From NCBI RefSeq assembly GCF_000375585.1, contig NZ_AQWP01000003.1, forward strand, positions 172 through 64,171: a stretch of 64,000 bases of DNA, written 5' to 3'. The first letter of the stretch is position 1. The number at the start of each line of letters is the position of its first letter. Under the pieces are notes generated by a model, which was given only the letters and a program-made list of their open reading frames with translations, had not been told where the DNA came from and did no database searches. This document shows positions 50,858-59,958 of the stretch, piece after piece. A program made the position numbers and the translations under genes. This DNA comes from Sinorhizobium meliloti 4H41. Lineage in GTDB: Bacteria; Pseudomonadota; Alphaproteobacteria; Rhizobiales; Rhizobiaceae.

Positions 50858-51790
50858 ATGGAAGATGTAGCAAGCCTGAGCTTTCTCGCCGCGACCATCG
50901 CAGCCTCATGGCGGCTGGCAGCGCCGCTGATGTTCGCATCAATCGGCGAAGTGTTTTCCGAGCGCGCGGGCGTCCTCAATATCGGCCTCGAAGGCGTGAT
51001 GCTGGCGGGTGCCTTTGCCGGTTTCGCGGTCGCCTTCACCAGCGGAAGCATCCTGCTGGGAGTCGCCGCGGCGATCGCGGCAGGTGTTCTCGTCGGCCTG
51101 TTGTTTGCGTTCTTCACCATCACGATCAAGGCGGACCAGATCGTGGTGGGCGCTGCCATCAACCTGCTCGGCCTCGGCCTGACGGCTTTTCTGTTCCGCG
51201 CCTATTTTTCCTCGGCCGGCAAGGGCATCGAGATCGCCAGGCCAATCAATCTGCCGTGGCTGAGCGATCTGCCGTTCTTCGGCGAAGCGTTCTTCCGGCA
51301 GAACGCCTTTGTCTACAGCACGCTTCCGGTGGCCGCGCTTGCCGTCTTCGTGCTCTACAGGACGTCGTTCGGCCTGACGCTTCGCGCCGTCGGCGAGCAT
51401 CCCAGGGCTGTCGACGTTTCGGGGCGCAGCGTAGCTCTCTACCGCTACGGGGCGGTGCTCATCTGCTCGGCGCTCGCGGCGCTCGGCGGCGCCTTTCTGA
51501 CGCTCGCCCACTCCAACCAGTTCGTCGAAGGCATTTCCTCAGGCCGCGGCTTCATCGCCCTTGCGGTGGTGGTCTTTGCGAGATGGTCGCCCATCGGCGC
51601 CTTCATCGTCTCGTTGCTCTTCGGGGTGTTCTATGCGCTGCAGCTGCAATTGCAGGCGCAGCCGGTGCTCTTCCTCCCCTATCAGCTCTTCCAGGCTCTG
51701 CCCTACGTCATGACGATCGCGGCGCTGATATTCGTCCGAAACCGGGTCGACACACCGAGCATGCTCGGCGTCGCCTACAAGAAAAGCTGA
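50858..51790 (+). CDS. ABC importer permease 2 (branched-chain/nucleoside type, YufQ-like)
   Basis: A 310-residue permease with eight or nine hydrophobic segments. Conserved block GEVFSERAGVLNIGLEGVMLAGAFAG and loop TLRAVGEHPRAVDVSGRSVA identify the partner permease of nucleoside importers. GGTGG precedes the ATG and the gene ends 9 bp before the ATPase start. Confidence 0.92.
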   Translation: MEDVASLSFLAATIAASWRLAAPLMFASIGEVFSERAGVLNIGLEGVMLAGAFAGFAVAFTSGSILLGVAAAIAAGVLVGLLFAFFTITIKADQIVVGAAINLLGLGLTAFLFRAYFSSAGKGIEIARPINLPWLSDLPFFGEAFFRQNAFVYSTLPVAALAVFVLYRTSFGLTLRAVGEHPRAVDVSGRSVALYRYGAVLICSALAALGGAFLTLAHSNQFVEGISSGRGFIALAVVVFARWSPIGAFIVSLLFGVFYALQLQLQAQPVLFLPYQLFQALPYVMTIAALIFVRNRVDTPSMLGVAYKKS

Positions 51791-51799
51791 GGGGGAAAA

Positions 51800-53326
51800 A
51801 TGACGGGCAAACAACTGCTTTTGATGGACGGCATCCATAAACGGTTCGGACCGCTCATCGTCAGCGCCGGCGTGACCCTCGACGTAGAGGAGAACGAGAT
51901 TCACGCGCTGCTCGGCGAAAACGGCGCCGGCAAGACCGTTCTGATGAGCATTCTTTGCGGCGTTCTCTCACCCAATGAAGGGCAGATCGTGTTCAAGGGC
52001 CGACCGCTCAAGCTGGGCTCTCCCCGCGAAGCGATCAAACATCGCATCGGCATGGTGCACCAGCACTTCATGCTGGTCCCCAACCTCACGGTCGCGGAAA
52101 ACTACGTGCTGGGCCAGGGCTCGCCTTTCAGGATGATCCGCGACATGAAGGCGGTCCATGCGCGTATTCTGGAGCTCAGCGACCGCTACGGTCTCGACGT
52201 GGCGCCCGACGCGCTCGTCTCCAGCCTGTCGGTTGGCGAACAGCAGCGGGTCGAGATCCTCAAGGTGCTCTACCACGGCATCGACCTGTTGATCCTGGAC
52301 GAGCCGACCGCGGTCCTGACGCCTCAGGAAACCGACCGCCTGCTGCATCTGCTTCGCCAACTCGTCGCGGACGGAAAGACGGTCATCTTCATTTCGCACA
52401 AGCTGGACGAGGTGATGCGCGTCAGCGATCGCGTCAGCGTCATGCGCGATGCCAAGGTGGTTCGTACCGTGAAAACGTCCGAGACGAACGCGCGCGAACT
52501 GGCGCGCATGATGGTCGGCAGAGACGTCCTGATGGATTTGCCGCGCGCACCTCTCGAGCCCGGTCGTGTCGTGCTGTCGGTCGAGCATCTCAGCTGCGAC
52601 GGCGAAGCCGGGCTTCCGGCACTGCGAGACGTATCTTTCGAGGTCAGAGCCAATGAAATCGTCGGGATCGCAGGCGTCTCCGGCAATGGCCAGAGCGAGC
52701 TGGCGCTGGCCCTGACGGGGCTCCTTCCGGTGGCGTCCGGCAGCGTCACGCTCGACGGGACCAAACTGGCGGGCCTGTCGTCCCACGAGATCAATCAATT
52801 GCCCATGGCGCATATCCCCGAGGACCGCCACAGGATGGGCATCGTGCTGCCGCTGCCACTGACGGAGAATCTGATCCTCCAGCGGTTCGACAAGGCGCCC
52901 TTCTCCTCTCGTGGATTGCTCGACCTGAACGAGATCACGAAGCAGACCCGTGATCTCATGCGGCGCTTCAAGGTCAAGGCGTCGGGACCGGGGGACCGCA
53001 TCCGGAATTTGTCGGGCGGCAATCAGCAGAAGCTCGTCGTCGGACGGGAGCTGGACCGCCGGTTCGATTTCCTGCTGATCAATCAGCTTACGCGCGGCAT
53101 CGACATCGGCGCGACCGAGCTGGTGATGCACAAGATTCTCGAGCAGCGCAGCGCCGGCAAGGCCATTCTGCTGATATCCACGGAGCTCGAGGAACTGTTC
53201 ACGCTCTCGGACCGCATCCTCGTCATGTATGAAGGCCGCCTCGTCGGCGAAATTCCGCCCGACCGCAGCCGCCTGGAAGAGATCGGGTTGCTGATGGCCG
53301 GCAAATCTCCGCTGTCGGCAGCTTGA
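51800..53326 (+). CDS. ABC importer ATPase with two nucleotide-binding domains (YufO-like)
   Basis: A 508-residue double ATPase. Domain 1 is complete: GENGAGKTVLMS, HQHFMLVPNLTVAENY, LSVGEQQRVEILKVL, LLILDEPTAVLTPQE. Domain 2 has the degenerate P-loop GVSGNGQSELA, the signature LSGGNQQKLVVGREL and, where Walker B should be, FLLINQLTRGID. In related importers this stretch usually reads like IAENPTRGLD with an acidic residue, so the second site is probably not hydrolytic. Such asymmetry is normal for nucleoside and sugar importers, though the Gln here is unusual. Confidence 0.92.
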   Translation: MTGKQLLLMDGIHKRFGPLIVSAGVTLDVEENEIHALLGENGAGKTVLMSILCGVLSPNEGQIVFKGRPLKLGSPREAIKHRIGMVHQHFMLVPNLTVAENYVLGQGSPFRMIRDMKAVHARILELSDRYGLDVAPDALVSSLSVGEQQRVEILKVLYHGIDLLILDEPTAVLTPQETDRLLHLLRQLVADGKTVIFISHKLDEVMRVSDRVSVMRDAKVVRTVKTSETNARELARMMVGRDVLMDLPRAPLEPGRVVLSVEHLSCDGEAGLPALRDVSFEVRANEIVGIAGVSGNGQSELALALTGLLPVASGSVTLDGTKLAGLSSHEINQLPMAHIPEDRHRMGIVLPLPLTENLILQRFDKAPFSSRGLLDLNEITKQTRDLMRRFKVKASGPGDRIRNLSGGNQQKLVVGRELDRRFDFLLINQLTRGIDIGATELVMHKILEQRSAGKAILLISTELEELFTLSDRILVMYEGRLVGEIPPDRSRLEEIGLLMAGKSPLSAA

Positions 53327-53447
53327 CGAACCGGTCCAAGGCGATCGCGGGTACATCCATTGTTTTTGCGCCAAAAAAAGGGGAACTTGGCTCAAGCGGA
53401 ACGGGAACAGGCAGCGCTGCTGCCTGGCGCGAGACAGAGAAGTACCG

Positions 53448-54344
53448 ATGAATGTGACACTTCGCCAGTTGCAGGCCTTCATTGCCGTGGCCGAACTCGG
53501 GCGTTTCCATCTGGCGGCCGACCACCTCGGACTGACGCAGTCGGCGATCAGCATCCTGATCAAGGATCTGGAGGTTGCCCTCAAGCACCGGCTGTTCGAC
53601 CGGCACACACGCATGGTCAGCCTTACGACGGCCGGAGCGGAATTTTTGCCCCAGGCCCGCAAGGTCATGTCGGATCTCGAGATCGCGGTTGCGAATGTGC
53701 ACGAACTGGCAAGCCTGCAGCGCGGCCGGGTCACGATCGCGGCGGCAATCGTGCTGGCCGCGACCTTGCTGCCGCCGGTCATCGCGCGCTTCGTCAAGCG
53801 CTATCCCGACATATCGGTACAGGTGCGGGACATGCCGGAGGAGGAGATCCGTTCCGCATTGAAGCGGAACGAGGCGGATCTCGGCATCGGCACCGTTTCC
53901 GCCGACGATCCGGAGATCCAGGCCAGCGTGCTGATGCGTGACCAGCTCACCTTGATCTGCCGCTCCGACCACAGGTTCGCGAAGGCGCGGCAGGTGAGCT
54001 GGGCAAGCCTCGCAGGGGAAGGCCTGATCGGACTGGCAAAGGACAACCCCCTGCGCGGGCTCGTCGATCGCGCGCTGATCGCCTCCGGTGTCGAGGTCAA
54101 GACGAGATACGAGGTGCGATTCTCGACGACGGCGATCAGCATGGTGGCGGAAGGCCTGGGTATAGCGATCCTTCCGGAAAACTCCCGCCAGCTCACGACC
54201 AATGTGGACGTCCGGATCGTCGAGCTGGTGGATCCGGTCATCAGCCGCAACATCTCCATTCTGCAATACCGCCAACCGATGCTCTCGCCGGCGGCGGCGA
54301 AAATGAAGGAATTTCTCATGGGAGCGAGCCGCAAACTCTCGTGA
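53448..54344 (+). CDS. LysR-family transcriptional regulator
   Basis: A 298-residue LysR regulator: N-terminal helix-turn-helix (LRQLQAFIAVAELGRFHLAADHLGLTQSAISILIKDLE) and a periplasmic-binding-like effector domain (GRVTIAAAIVLAATLLPPVIARF, EGLGIAILPENSRQL). It follows the importer ATPase in the same direction after 121 bp and probably responds to the imported compound or its deaminated product. LysR genes usually activate a neighbouring operon; here that would be 47268-53326. Confidence 0.9.
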   Translation: MNVTLRQLQAFIAVAELGRFHLAADHLGLTQSAISILIKDLEVALKHRLFDRHTRMVSLTTAGAEFLPQARKVMSDLEIAVANVHELASLQRGRVTIAAAIVLAATLLPPVIARFVKRYPDISVQVRDMPEEEIRSALKRNEADLGIGTVSADDPEIQASVLMRDQLTLICRSDHRFAKARQVSWASLAGEGLIGLAKDNPLRGLVDRALIASGVEVKTRYEVRFSTTAISMVAEGLGIAILPENSRQLTTNVDVRIVELVDPVISRNISILQYRQPMLSPAAAKMKEFLMGASRKLS

Positions 54345-54349
54345 TGTAT

Positions 54350-54400
54350 GGCACTTCCGGGAAAGTGCTGAGCGATCTTCCGACCGGACGTGCGTGTGTG
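54350..54400. repeat. Rhizobial palindromic element, diverged copy in reverse orientation
   Basis: Begins GGCACTTCCGGGAAAGTGC and ends GACCGGACGTGCGTGTGTG, the reverse complement design of the 3222-3334 elements. It starts just after the LysR stop codon. The remaining gap to 54643 shows no gene or clear promoter. Confidence 0.65.
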
Positions 54401-54643
54401 AGATCAACTGCCGACCGGTGCAGGGCCAAGACCTCGTCGATCGTCGGCATGACGAGCCCGGCCGCGCGCCGGCCCGAGCCCCACGTCCATAAAGAACAGA
54501 TCGGCGGTCATCCGGCCGGGTCGGTTCGCCGTTGCTCTTGAAGCGCCCGGCGCATCGACTAGATCATAGATGTTGTCCGCCCCGGAGGTTCCCAACGGAG
54601 GCTCACAACGCTTCATGACATCCCGATCCAAGGAGCGTCGCTC

Positions 54644-55984
54644 ATGAAGATAGCCCAGATCGCACCGCTGTTCGAACGTGTACCGCCGAAGCTCTACGGC
54701 GGGACCGAGCGCGTCGTTCACCACCTGACGGAAGAGCTCGTCCGGCAGGGCCATGAGGTCACCCTCTTTGCGAGCGGCGACTCGATGACCTCGGCAAAGC
54801 TCGTTCCCTGCTCGGATATGGCGCTGAGACTGAACCCTGCGGTTCTGGACCCGATTCCCTATCACATGCTGATGCTGGAGGAAGTGCGCCGGCAGGCGAA
54901 CGGCTTCGACGTCCTGCACTTCCACATCGATCTCCTGCATTTTCCCCTCGTTCGCAGCCTCGCCGGAAAGACGGTGACGACGCTGCACGGCCGCCTCGAC
55001 CTGCCCGACCTCCAGCCCTTCTATGCCGCATTCCCGGATGTTCCCCTGATTTCGATCTCCGACGACCAGCGAAAGCCGATGCCGCCGGTCAATTGGGTCG
55101 CCACGGTGCATCATGGTCTGGCTCCGGACGTCCTTCCCTTCACCGGCCAGCCGAGGGGCGACTATCTCGCCTTCCTTGGCCGCATCTCGCCCGAAAAGCG
55201 GCCCGACCGCGCGATCGAAATCGCTGCCCGGGTCGGCATGCCCCTGAAGATCGCCGCCAAGGTCGACAAAGCGGACGCGGCCTATTGGCTGAACGAGATC
55301 GAGCCGCTTGTCCGGCGCTATCCGAACGTCGAATTCATCGGCGAAATAGACGAATGTCAGAAGGGCGAATTCCTTGGCAACGCACGTGCCCTTCTCTTCC
55401 CGATCGACTGGCCCGAACCGTTCGGGCTGGTGATGATCGAGGCGATGGCCTGCGGCACGCCGGTGGTCGCCTTCCGCTGCGGCTCGGTGCCGGAGGTCAT
55501 CGACCACGGCGTGTCGGGCTTCATCGTCGACAGCATGGAGGAGGCCGTGAAGGCGGTCCACGATCTCGACCGGCTCGATCGCCACACGGTCCGGGCGACC
55601 TTCGACAGACGCTTCACCGCCCGACGCATGGCAGATGACTATCTGGATCTCTATCGCGCCCTGGCAGGCGGCGTCAAAGGGTCCTGCCGATCCATGCGGC
55701 GAACGAAAGCGGGGCAGGCCCCGGCTCTACCAGGGTCGCCTGATACCGGATCACGGATGAGTTCTGATCGACCTGAACGCATCGTGATCTACTCGAGGAG
55801 CGAAAGCGGGATGCGCGTGGAAAACGGCACGCACCTCCCTCATTCTGCTCGGACGCAACGGAGACCGATCCGATGGGAAGCAATCTCTCCGGGGGGCCGG
55901 CCGAAGCCGCTCCCGACGTTACATCTGCGGACGACCTGGGGCCTGCAGCGGTTTCGCGTTACGAGCGAAGCTCCAGATCCCTGA
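54644..55984 (+). CDS. Family-4 glycosyltransferase with unusual C-terminal extension
   Basis: A 446-residue GT-B glycosyltransferase. The N-terminal acceptor domain begins MKIAQIAPLFERVPPKLYGGTERVVHHL; the C-terminal donor domain has FLGRISPEKRPDRAIEIA and the E-x7-E motif EPFGLVMIEAM, then CGTPVVAFRCGSVPEV. The normal domain ends near residue 345 (YLDLYRALAGG). The last about 100 residues are Arg/Pro/Ser-rich, run over a palindromic intergenic element (55805-55849) and overlap the next gene by 112 bp, so they look like read-through of a former intergenic stretch. It likely works with the downstream glucosidase-type protein in glucan or glycoside metabolism. Confidence 0.85.
   Translation: MKIAQIAPLFERVPPKLYGGTERVVHHLTEELVRQGHEVTLFASGDSMTSAKLVPCSDMALRLNPAVLDPIPYHMLMLEEVRRQANGFDVLHFHIDLLHFPLVRSLAGKTVTTLHGRLDLPDLQPFYAAFPDVPLISISDDQRKPMPPVNWVATVHHGLAPDVLPFTGQPRGDYLAFLGRISPEKRPDRAIEIAARVGMPLKIAAKVDKADAAYWLNEIEPLVRRYPNVEFIGEIDECQKGEFLGNARALLFPIDWPEPFGLVMIEAMACGTPVVAFRCGSVPEVIDHGVSGFIVDSMEEAVKAVHDLDRLDRHTVRATFDRRFTARRMADDYLDLYRALAGGVKGSCRSMRRTKAGQAPALPGSPDTGSRMSSDRPERIVIYSRSESGMRVENGTHLPHSARTQRRPIRWEAISPGGRPKPLPTLHLRTTWGLQRFRVTSEAPDP
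55805..55849. repeat. Rhizobial palindromic element inside a reading frame
   Basis: A 45-bp segment starting AGCGGGATGCGCGTGG and ending CCCTCATTCTGCT, the same length and layout as 37431-37475 but with decayed right arm. It is translated as part of the extended tail of the glycosyltransferase. Confidence 0.7.
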
Positions 55985-58077
55985 AGCACGGCGATACCTT
56001 CGCCGTGTTCGATCACAACGGCGACGCGTTTTCCTCTCCTTCCAATCCGGAGGGGATCTTCCACCGCGACACCCGCCATCTGTCGCAGTTCGTGCTGACA
56101 TTGAACGGCGCCCGGTCGCTGTTGCTGAGTTCCACGCTCAGGGACGACAATGCCACGCTCGACTGCGATCTCACCAATCCGGCTCTCGTGCTCGATCCCG
56201 GCGGCGAGGTGTTGAAGCATGACCTCATTCATGTGCGCCGTACCCGGTTCCTCTGGCAGGAGGCATGCTACGAGCGCCTGGTCTTCCGAAACTTCGATGA
56301 AGTGCCGAGAAGGCTGCAGGTCGAATTGTCCTTCGCCGCCGACTTCGCCGACCTTTTCGAGGTGCGGGGCACCCCCAGGCGGCGCCGCGGCACCCATCAC
56401 AGCGCGATGGTCGGCAACGCCCGGGTCGTTCTGGCCTATGACGGCCTCGACGGCCAGACCCGCAGCACGACGCTCCGCTTCGATCCGGAACCGGAGAGGC
56501 TCACCGGACAGGAGGCGAGCTTTGTCGTCGAGCTCGCGCCGCACCAGGCGCAATCGATCTTCATCGAGATCGTCTGCAACAGTGTCCGGGAAAACCCGCA
56601 CCCGCCGTCCTTCAACTTTTTTCTGGCGCTGCGGGATGCCAGGAGGGCGCTGCGCTACTCGGCCTCGCGCGCCGCTGCGGTGGTCACCTCCAACGCCGTC
56701 TTCAACGAAGCCGTCAGGCGCAGCGTCGCCGATCTCTACATGCTGCTCACGGAAACGCCCGAAGGTCCCTACCCTTACGCCGGAATTCCCTGGTTCAGCA
56801 CCGTCTTCGGCCGCGACGCGCTCATCACCGCGCTCGAAACACTGTGGCTCGACCCGGCAATCGCGAAAGGCGTGCTCAGGCATCTCGCCGCCAACCAGGC
56901 GACCGATTTCGACCCCGCCGCCGATGCGGAGCCGGGCAAGATCCTGCATGAGATGCGCTACGGCGAAATGGCGGAACTCGGCGAGGTGCCCTTCCGGCGC
57001 TATTACGGCAGCATCGACTCGACACCTCTCTTCATCATGCTTGCCGGCGCCTATCTCGATCGCACCGGCGATCTCGATACCGTGCGGAGCCTCTGGCCCA
57101 ACGTGGTGGCGGCACTTGACTGGATCGACCGTTTCGGCGACCGCGATGGCGACGGCTTCGTCGAATATGGAAGCCGCACCGCAAAGGGCCTGGTGAACCA
57201 GTGCTGGAAGGACAGCCACGATTCGATCTTCCATGCCGGGGGCAATCTGGCCTCGGGGCCGATCGCGGCCGCCGAGGTACAGGCCTATGTCTTCGGCGCC
57301 TGGCAGGCGGCCGCCCGATTGTCGCGCAAGCTCGGCCATGCCGAGGATGCGCTGAGGCTCGAACGACGGGCCGAAGACCTGCGCATCCGGTTCGACACGG
57401 CCTTCTACGATGATGAGCTTGGAACCTATTCGCTGGCCCTCGACGGGGACAAGAACCCCTGCCGCGTCCGCTCTTCCAATGCGGGCCATGCCCTCTTCAC
57501 CGGCATCGCCCTGCCGGAGCGCGCCGGCAGGGTGGTGTCGACGCTGATGGCGCAATCCTCCTTCTGCGGCTGGGGCGTGCGCACGATCGCCGCCTCGGAA
57601 GCGCGCTACAATCCGATGAGCTACCACAACGGCTCCGTCTGGCCACACGACAATGCGCTGATCGCGGCAGGCTTCGTGCGCTACGGCTTTCAAGCAGAGG
57701 CGGCGAGCATTTTCGAAGGGCTGTTCGCGGCCTCCACCTACACCGACCTCAGACGTCTGCCGGAGCTATTTTGCGGCTTCGCGCGCCAGCGCGCCCGCGG
57801 GCCCACCTTCTATCCGGTTTCCTGCGTGCCGCAGGCCTGGGCGGCGGCGGCGCCCCTCTATCTGCTCCAGTCGATGATCGGCCTCGGCTTCGATGCCGGG
57901 AGGATGCATGTGACCTTGCACGAACCGACGCTCCCGCCCTTCCTGGACGAGGTCGTGCTGAAACGGCTGCGAGTCGGTTCGGGGATGGTTGACATAGCCC
58001 TGAGACGGTCGAGATCCCAGGTCGTGGTCGACGTCCTGGACCGGAGAGGCGGAGTGAAGGTGCTGACGACGCATTGA
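55873..58077 (+). CDS. Amylo-alpha-1,6-glucosidase-type (glycogen-debranching-like) protein
   Basis: A 734-residue protein. The N-terminal domain (about 45-240) has FAVFDHNGDAFSS, EGIFHRDTRHLSQFVLTLNG and a beta-rich body. The C-terminal (alpha/alpha)6 domain has YPYAGIPWFSTVFGRDALITALETLWL, GKILHEMRYGEMA, FGDRDGDGFVEYGSR, CWKDSHDSIFHAGG and YHNGSVWPHDNALIAAGF. This architecture is annotated as amylo-alpha-1,6-glucosidase; many bacterial members have no proven substrate. Its start lies inside the extended end of the glycosyltransferase gene, and pairing of the two genes is common in rhizobia. Confidence 0.88.
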   Translation: MGSNLSGGPAEAAPDVTSADDLGPAAVSRYERSSRSLKHGDTFAVFDHNGDAFSSPSNPEGIFHRDTRHLSQFVLTLNGARSLLLSSTLRDDNATLDCDLTNPALVLDPGGEVLKHDLIHVRRTRFLWQEACYERLVFRNFDEVPRRLQVELSFAADFADLFEVRGTPRRRRGTHHSAMVGNARVVLAYDGLDGQTRSTTLRFDPEPERLTGQEASFVVELAPHQAQSIFIEIVCNSVRENPHPPSFNFFLALRDARRALRYSASRAAAVVTSNAVFNEAVRRSVADLYMLLTETPEGPYPYAGIPWFSTVFGRDALITALETLWLDPAIAKGVLRHLAANQATDFDPAADAEPGKILHEMRYGEMAELGEVPFRRYYGSIDSTPLFIMLAGAYLDRTGDLDTVRSLWPNVVAALDWIDRFGDRDGDGFVEYGSRTAKGLVNQCWKDSHDSIFHAGGNLASGPIAAAEVQAYVFGAWQAAARLSRKLGHAEDALRLERRAEDLRIRFDTAFYDDELGTYSLALDGDKNPCRVRSSNAGHALFTGIALPERAGRVVSTLMAQSSFCGWGVRTIAASEARYNPMSYHNGSVWPHDNALIAAGFVRYGFQAEAASIFEGLFAASTYTDLRRLPELFCGFARQRARGPTFYPVSCVPQAWAAAAPLYLLQSMIGLGFDAGRMHVTLHEPTLPPFLDEVVLKRLRVGSGMVDIALRRSRSQVVVDVLDRRGGVKVLTTH

Positions 58078-58126
58078 GTTGGAACGTTGCGGGAGCACCG
58101 CAGGCTGCTCCCGGCCGGCCCGACCT

Positions 58127-58144
58127 ACACTAATGCATTAGTGT
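58127..58144. promoter_or_regulatory. Perfect 18-bp palindrome upstream of the sugar-acid operon
   Basis: ACACTAATGCATTAGTGT is a perfect inverted repeat 68 bp before the dehydratase start. The TAATGCATTA core fits GntR/FadR-subfamily operators. No regulator gene is adjacent in this window, so the binding protein would be encoded elsewhere. Confidence 0.7.
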
Positions 58145-58211
58145 ATTGCGCCCCGTTTCCCGTCATGCTACATCGGCGTGGAAGATCCACCTGTCGGGAA
58201 TATCCAAGCCA

Positions 58212-59933
58212 ATGACATCCACACTTCGAAGCGCACGGTGGTTTACCCCCGATGACCTGCGCTCTTCCGGTCACCGCTCCCGCCTGATGCAGATGGGCTA
58301 CGACGCCAAGGACTGGGGCGAGAAGCCGATCATAGCCATCCTGAACACATGGTCGGATCTCAATCCGTGCCACGCTCATTTCAAGCACCGGATCGAGGAC
58401 GTGAAACGCGGCGTGCTGCAGGCCGGCGGCTTTCCCGTCGAACTGCCGGTGCAGTCGCTCTCGGAAAGCTCGCTCAAGCCGACGACGATGCTCTATCGGA
58501 ATTTCCTCGCCATGGAGGCCGAGGAATTGCTGCGCGGCCATCCGATCGACGGCGCCGTGCTGATGGGCGGGTGCGACAAGACCACGCCTGCCCTGGTCAT
58601 GGGTGCCATCAGTGCCGGCCTCCCGATGATCTTCCTGCCGGCCGGCCCGATGCTGCGCGGGCACTACAAGGGCGAGTATCTCGGCTCCGGCTCGGATGCG
58701 TGGAAGTACTGGGACGAGCGCCGTGCGGGAACGATAACGGATGAGCAATGGATCGGCGTGGAGGAGGGGATCGCCCGCTCCTATGGCCATTGCATGACCT
58801 TCGGAACGGCAAGCACGATGACGGCGATCGCCGAGTCGCTCGGTTTGACGCTTCCCGGCGCGAGCTCCATCCCCGCAGCCGACGCCAACCACATCCGCAT
58901 GAGCACGCGATGCGGCAGGCGGATCGTCGAAATGGTTCACGAGAAGCTGGGACCTGAGCAAATCATCACCGAAAAATCGGTCGCAAATGCGAGTGCCGTG
59001 GCAATGGCGACGGGCTGTTCGACCAATGCCGTGGTGCATCTCATCGCCATGGCGCGACGCGCCGGGGTGCCGCTGACGCTCGAAGATCTGGACCGGGTCA
59101 GCCGTACGACGCCGGTGATCGCCAATATCAGGCCCTCCGGCAAGCAGTACCTGATGGAGGATTTCTATTATGCCGGCGGGCTTCGCGCACTGATGGCCGA
59201 AATGAAGGACCTCCTGCATCTCGACGCGATGACGGTGAGCGGCTTTCCCTTGGGGGCGACGCTGGAGGGCGCGGAGGTCCACAATTCGGATGTCATCCGG
59301 CCGCTTTCCAACCCGATCTACCACGAAGGCTCGCTCGCCGTCCTGAAGGGCAATCTGGCGCCGGATGGCTGCGTCGTGAAGTCGTCCGCCTGCGAGGAGC
59401 GGCTGCGGGTCCATGAGGGGCCGGCGCTCGTCTTCGACAGCTATCCGGAGATGAAGGCCGCCATCGACGACGAGGATCTCGACGTCACGCCCGACCACGT
59501 GCTCATCCTCAGAAATGCGGGGCCCAAGGGCGGGCCCGGCATGCCGGAATGGGGCATGCTGCCGATCCCGAAAAAGATCCTGAAGCAGGGCTATCGCGAC
59601 ATGCTGCGCATCTCCGACGCCCGCATGAGCGGGACGAGCTACGGCGCCTGCATCCTGCACGTGGCGCCGGAGTCCCATGTCGGCGGCCCTCTTTCGCTCG
59701 TGAGGACCGGAGACATCATCCGCGTCGACGTCCCTAACCGGACGATCGACATGCTGGTCGACCAAGCGACCTTGGCGAAACGCCGCGCCGAGTGGACGCG
59801 GCCCGCCGACAGATACGAGCGCGGCTATGGCTGGATGTTCTCGAAGCACATCAAGCAGGCCAATGAGGGCTGCGATTTCGACTTTCTCGAAACCGCCTTC
59901 GGCGCCCCAGTGGGCGAGCCCGACATTTTCTGA
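58212..59933 (+). CDS. IlvD/Edd-family dehydratase, probable sugar-acid (arabinonate/xylonate type) dehydratase
   Basis: A 573-residue Fe-S dehydratase. Cluster and active-site motifs: NTWSDLNPCHAHFKH, LMGGCDKTTPALVMG, YGHCMTFGTASTMTA, NIRPSGKQYLMEDFYYAGG and CVVKSSACEERLRVHEGPA. The length and the start TSTLRSARWFTPDDLRSSGHRSR fit rhizobial L-arabinonate/D-xylonate dehydratases rather than IlvD of valine synthesis. These remove water from a sugar acid to give a 2-keto-3-deoxy acid. The next two genes (RraA-like aldolase and 2-hydroxyacid dehydrogenase) could handle the product. Confidence 0.88.
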   Translation: MTSTLRSARWFTPDDLRSSGHRSRLMQMGYDAKDWGEKPIIAILNTWSDLNPCHAHFKHRIEDVKRGVLQAGGFPVELPVQSLSESSLKPTTMLYRNFLAMEAEELLRGHPIDGAVLMGGCDKTTPALVMGAISAGLPMIFLPAGPMLRGHYKGEYLGSGSDAWKYWDERRAGTITDEQWIGVEEGIARSYGHCMTFGTASTMTAIAESLGLTLPGASSIPAADANHIRMSTRCGRRIVEMVHEKLGPEQIITEKSVANASAVAMATGCSTNAVVHLIAMARRAGVPLTLEDLDRVSRTTPVIANIRPSGKQYLMEDFYYAGGLRALMAEMKDLLHLDAMTVSGFPLGATLEGAEVHNSDVIRPLSNPIYHEGSLAVLKGNLAPDGCVVKSSACEERLRVHEGPALVFDSYPEMKAAIDDEDLDVTPDHVLILRNAGPKGGPGMPEWGMLPIPKKILKQGYRDMLRISDARMSGTSYGACILHVAPESHVGGPLSLVRTGDIIRVDVPNRTIDMLVDQATLAKRRAEWTRPADRYERGYGWMFSKHIKQANEGCDFDFLETAFGAPVGEPDIF

Positions 59934-59958
59934 TTTCACGAACTTCCAGGGAGGAAAC

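Noticed and set aside
58212..59933. Dihydroxy-acid dehydratase IlvD of branched-chain amino acid synthesis
   Set aside because: N-terminal sequence and gene neighbours fit the sugar-acid dehydratase branch.
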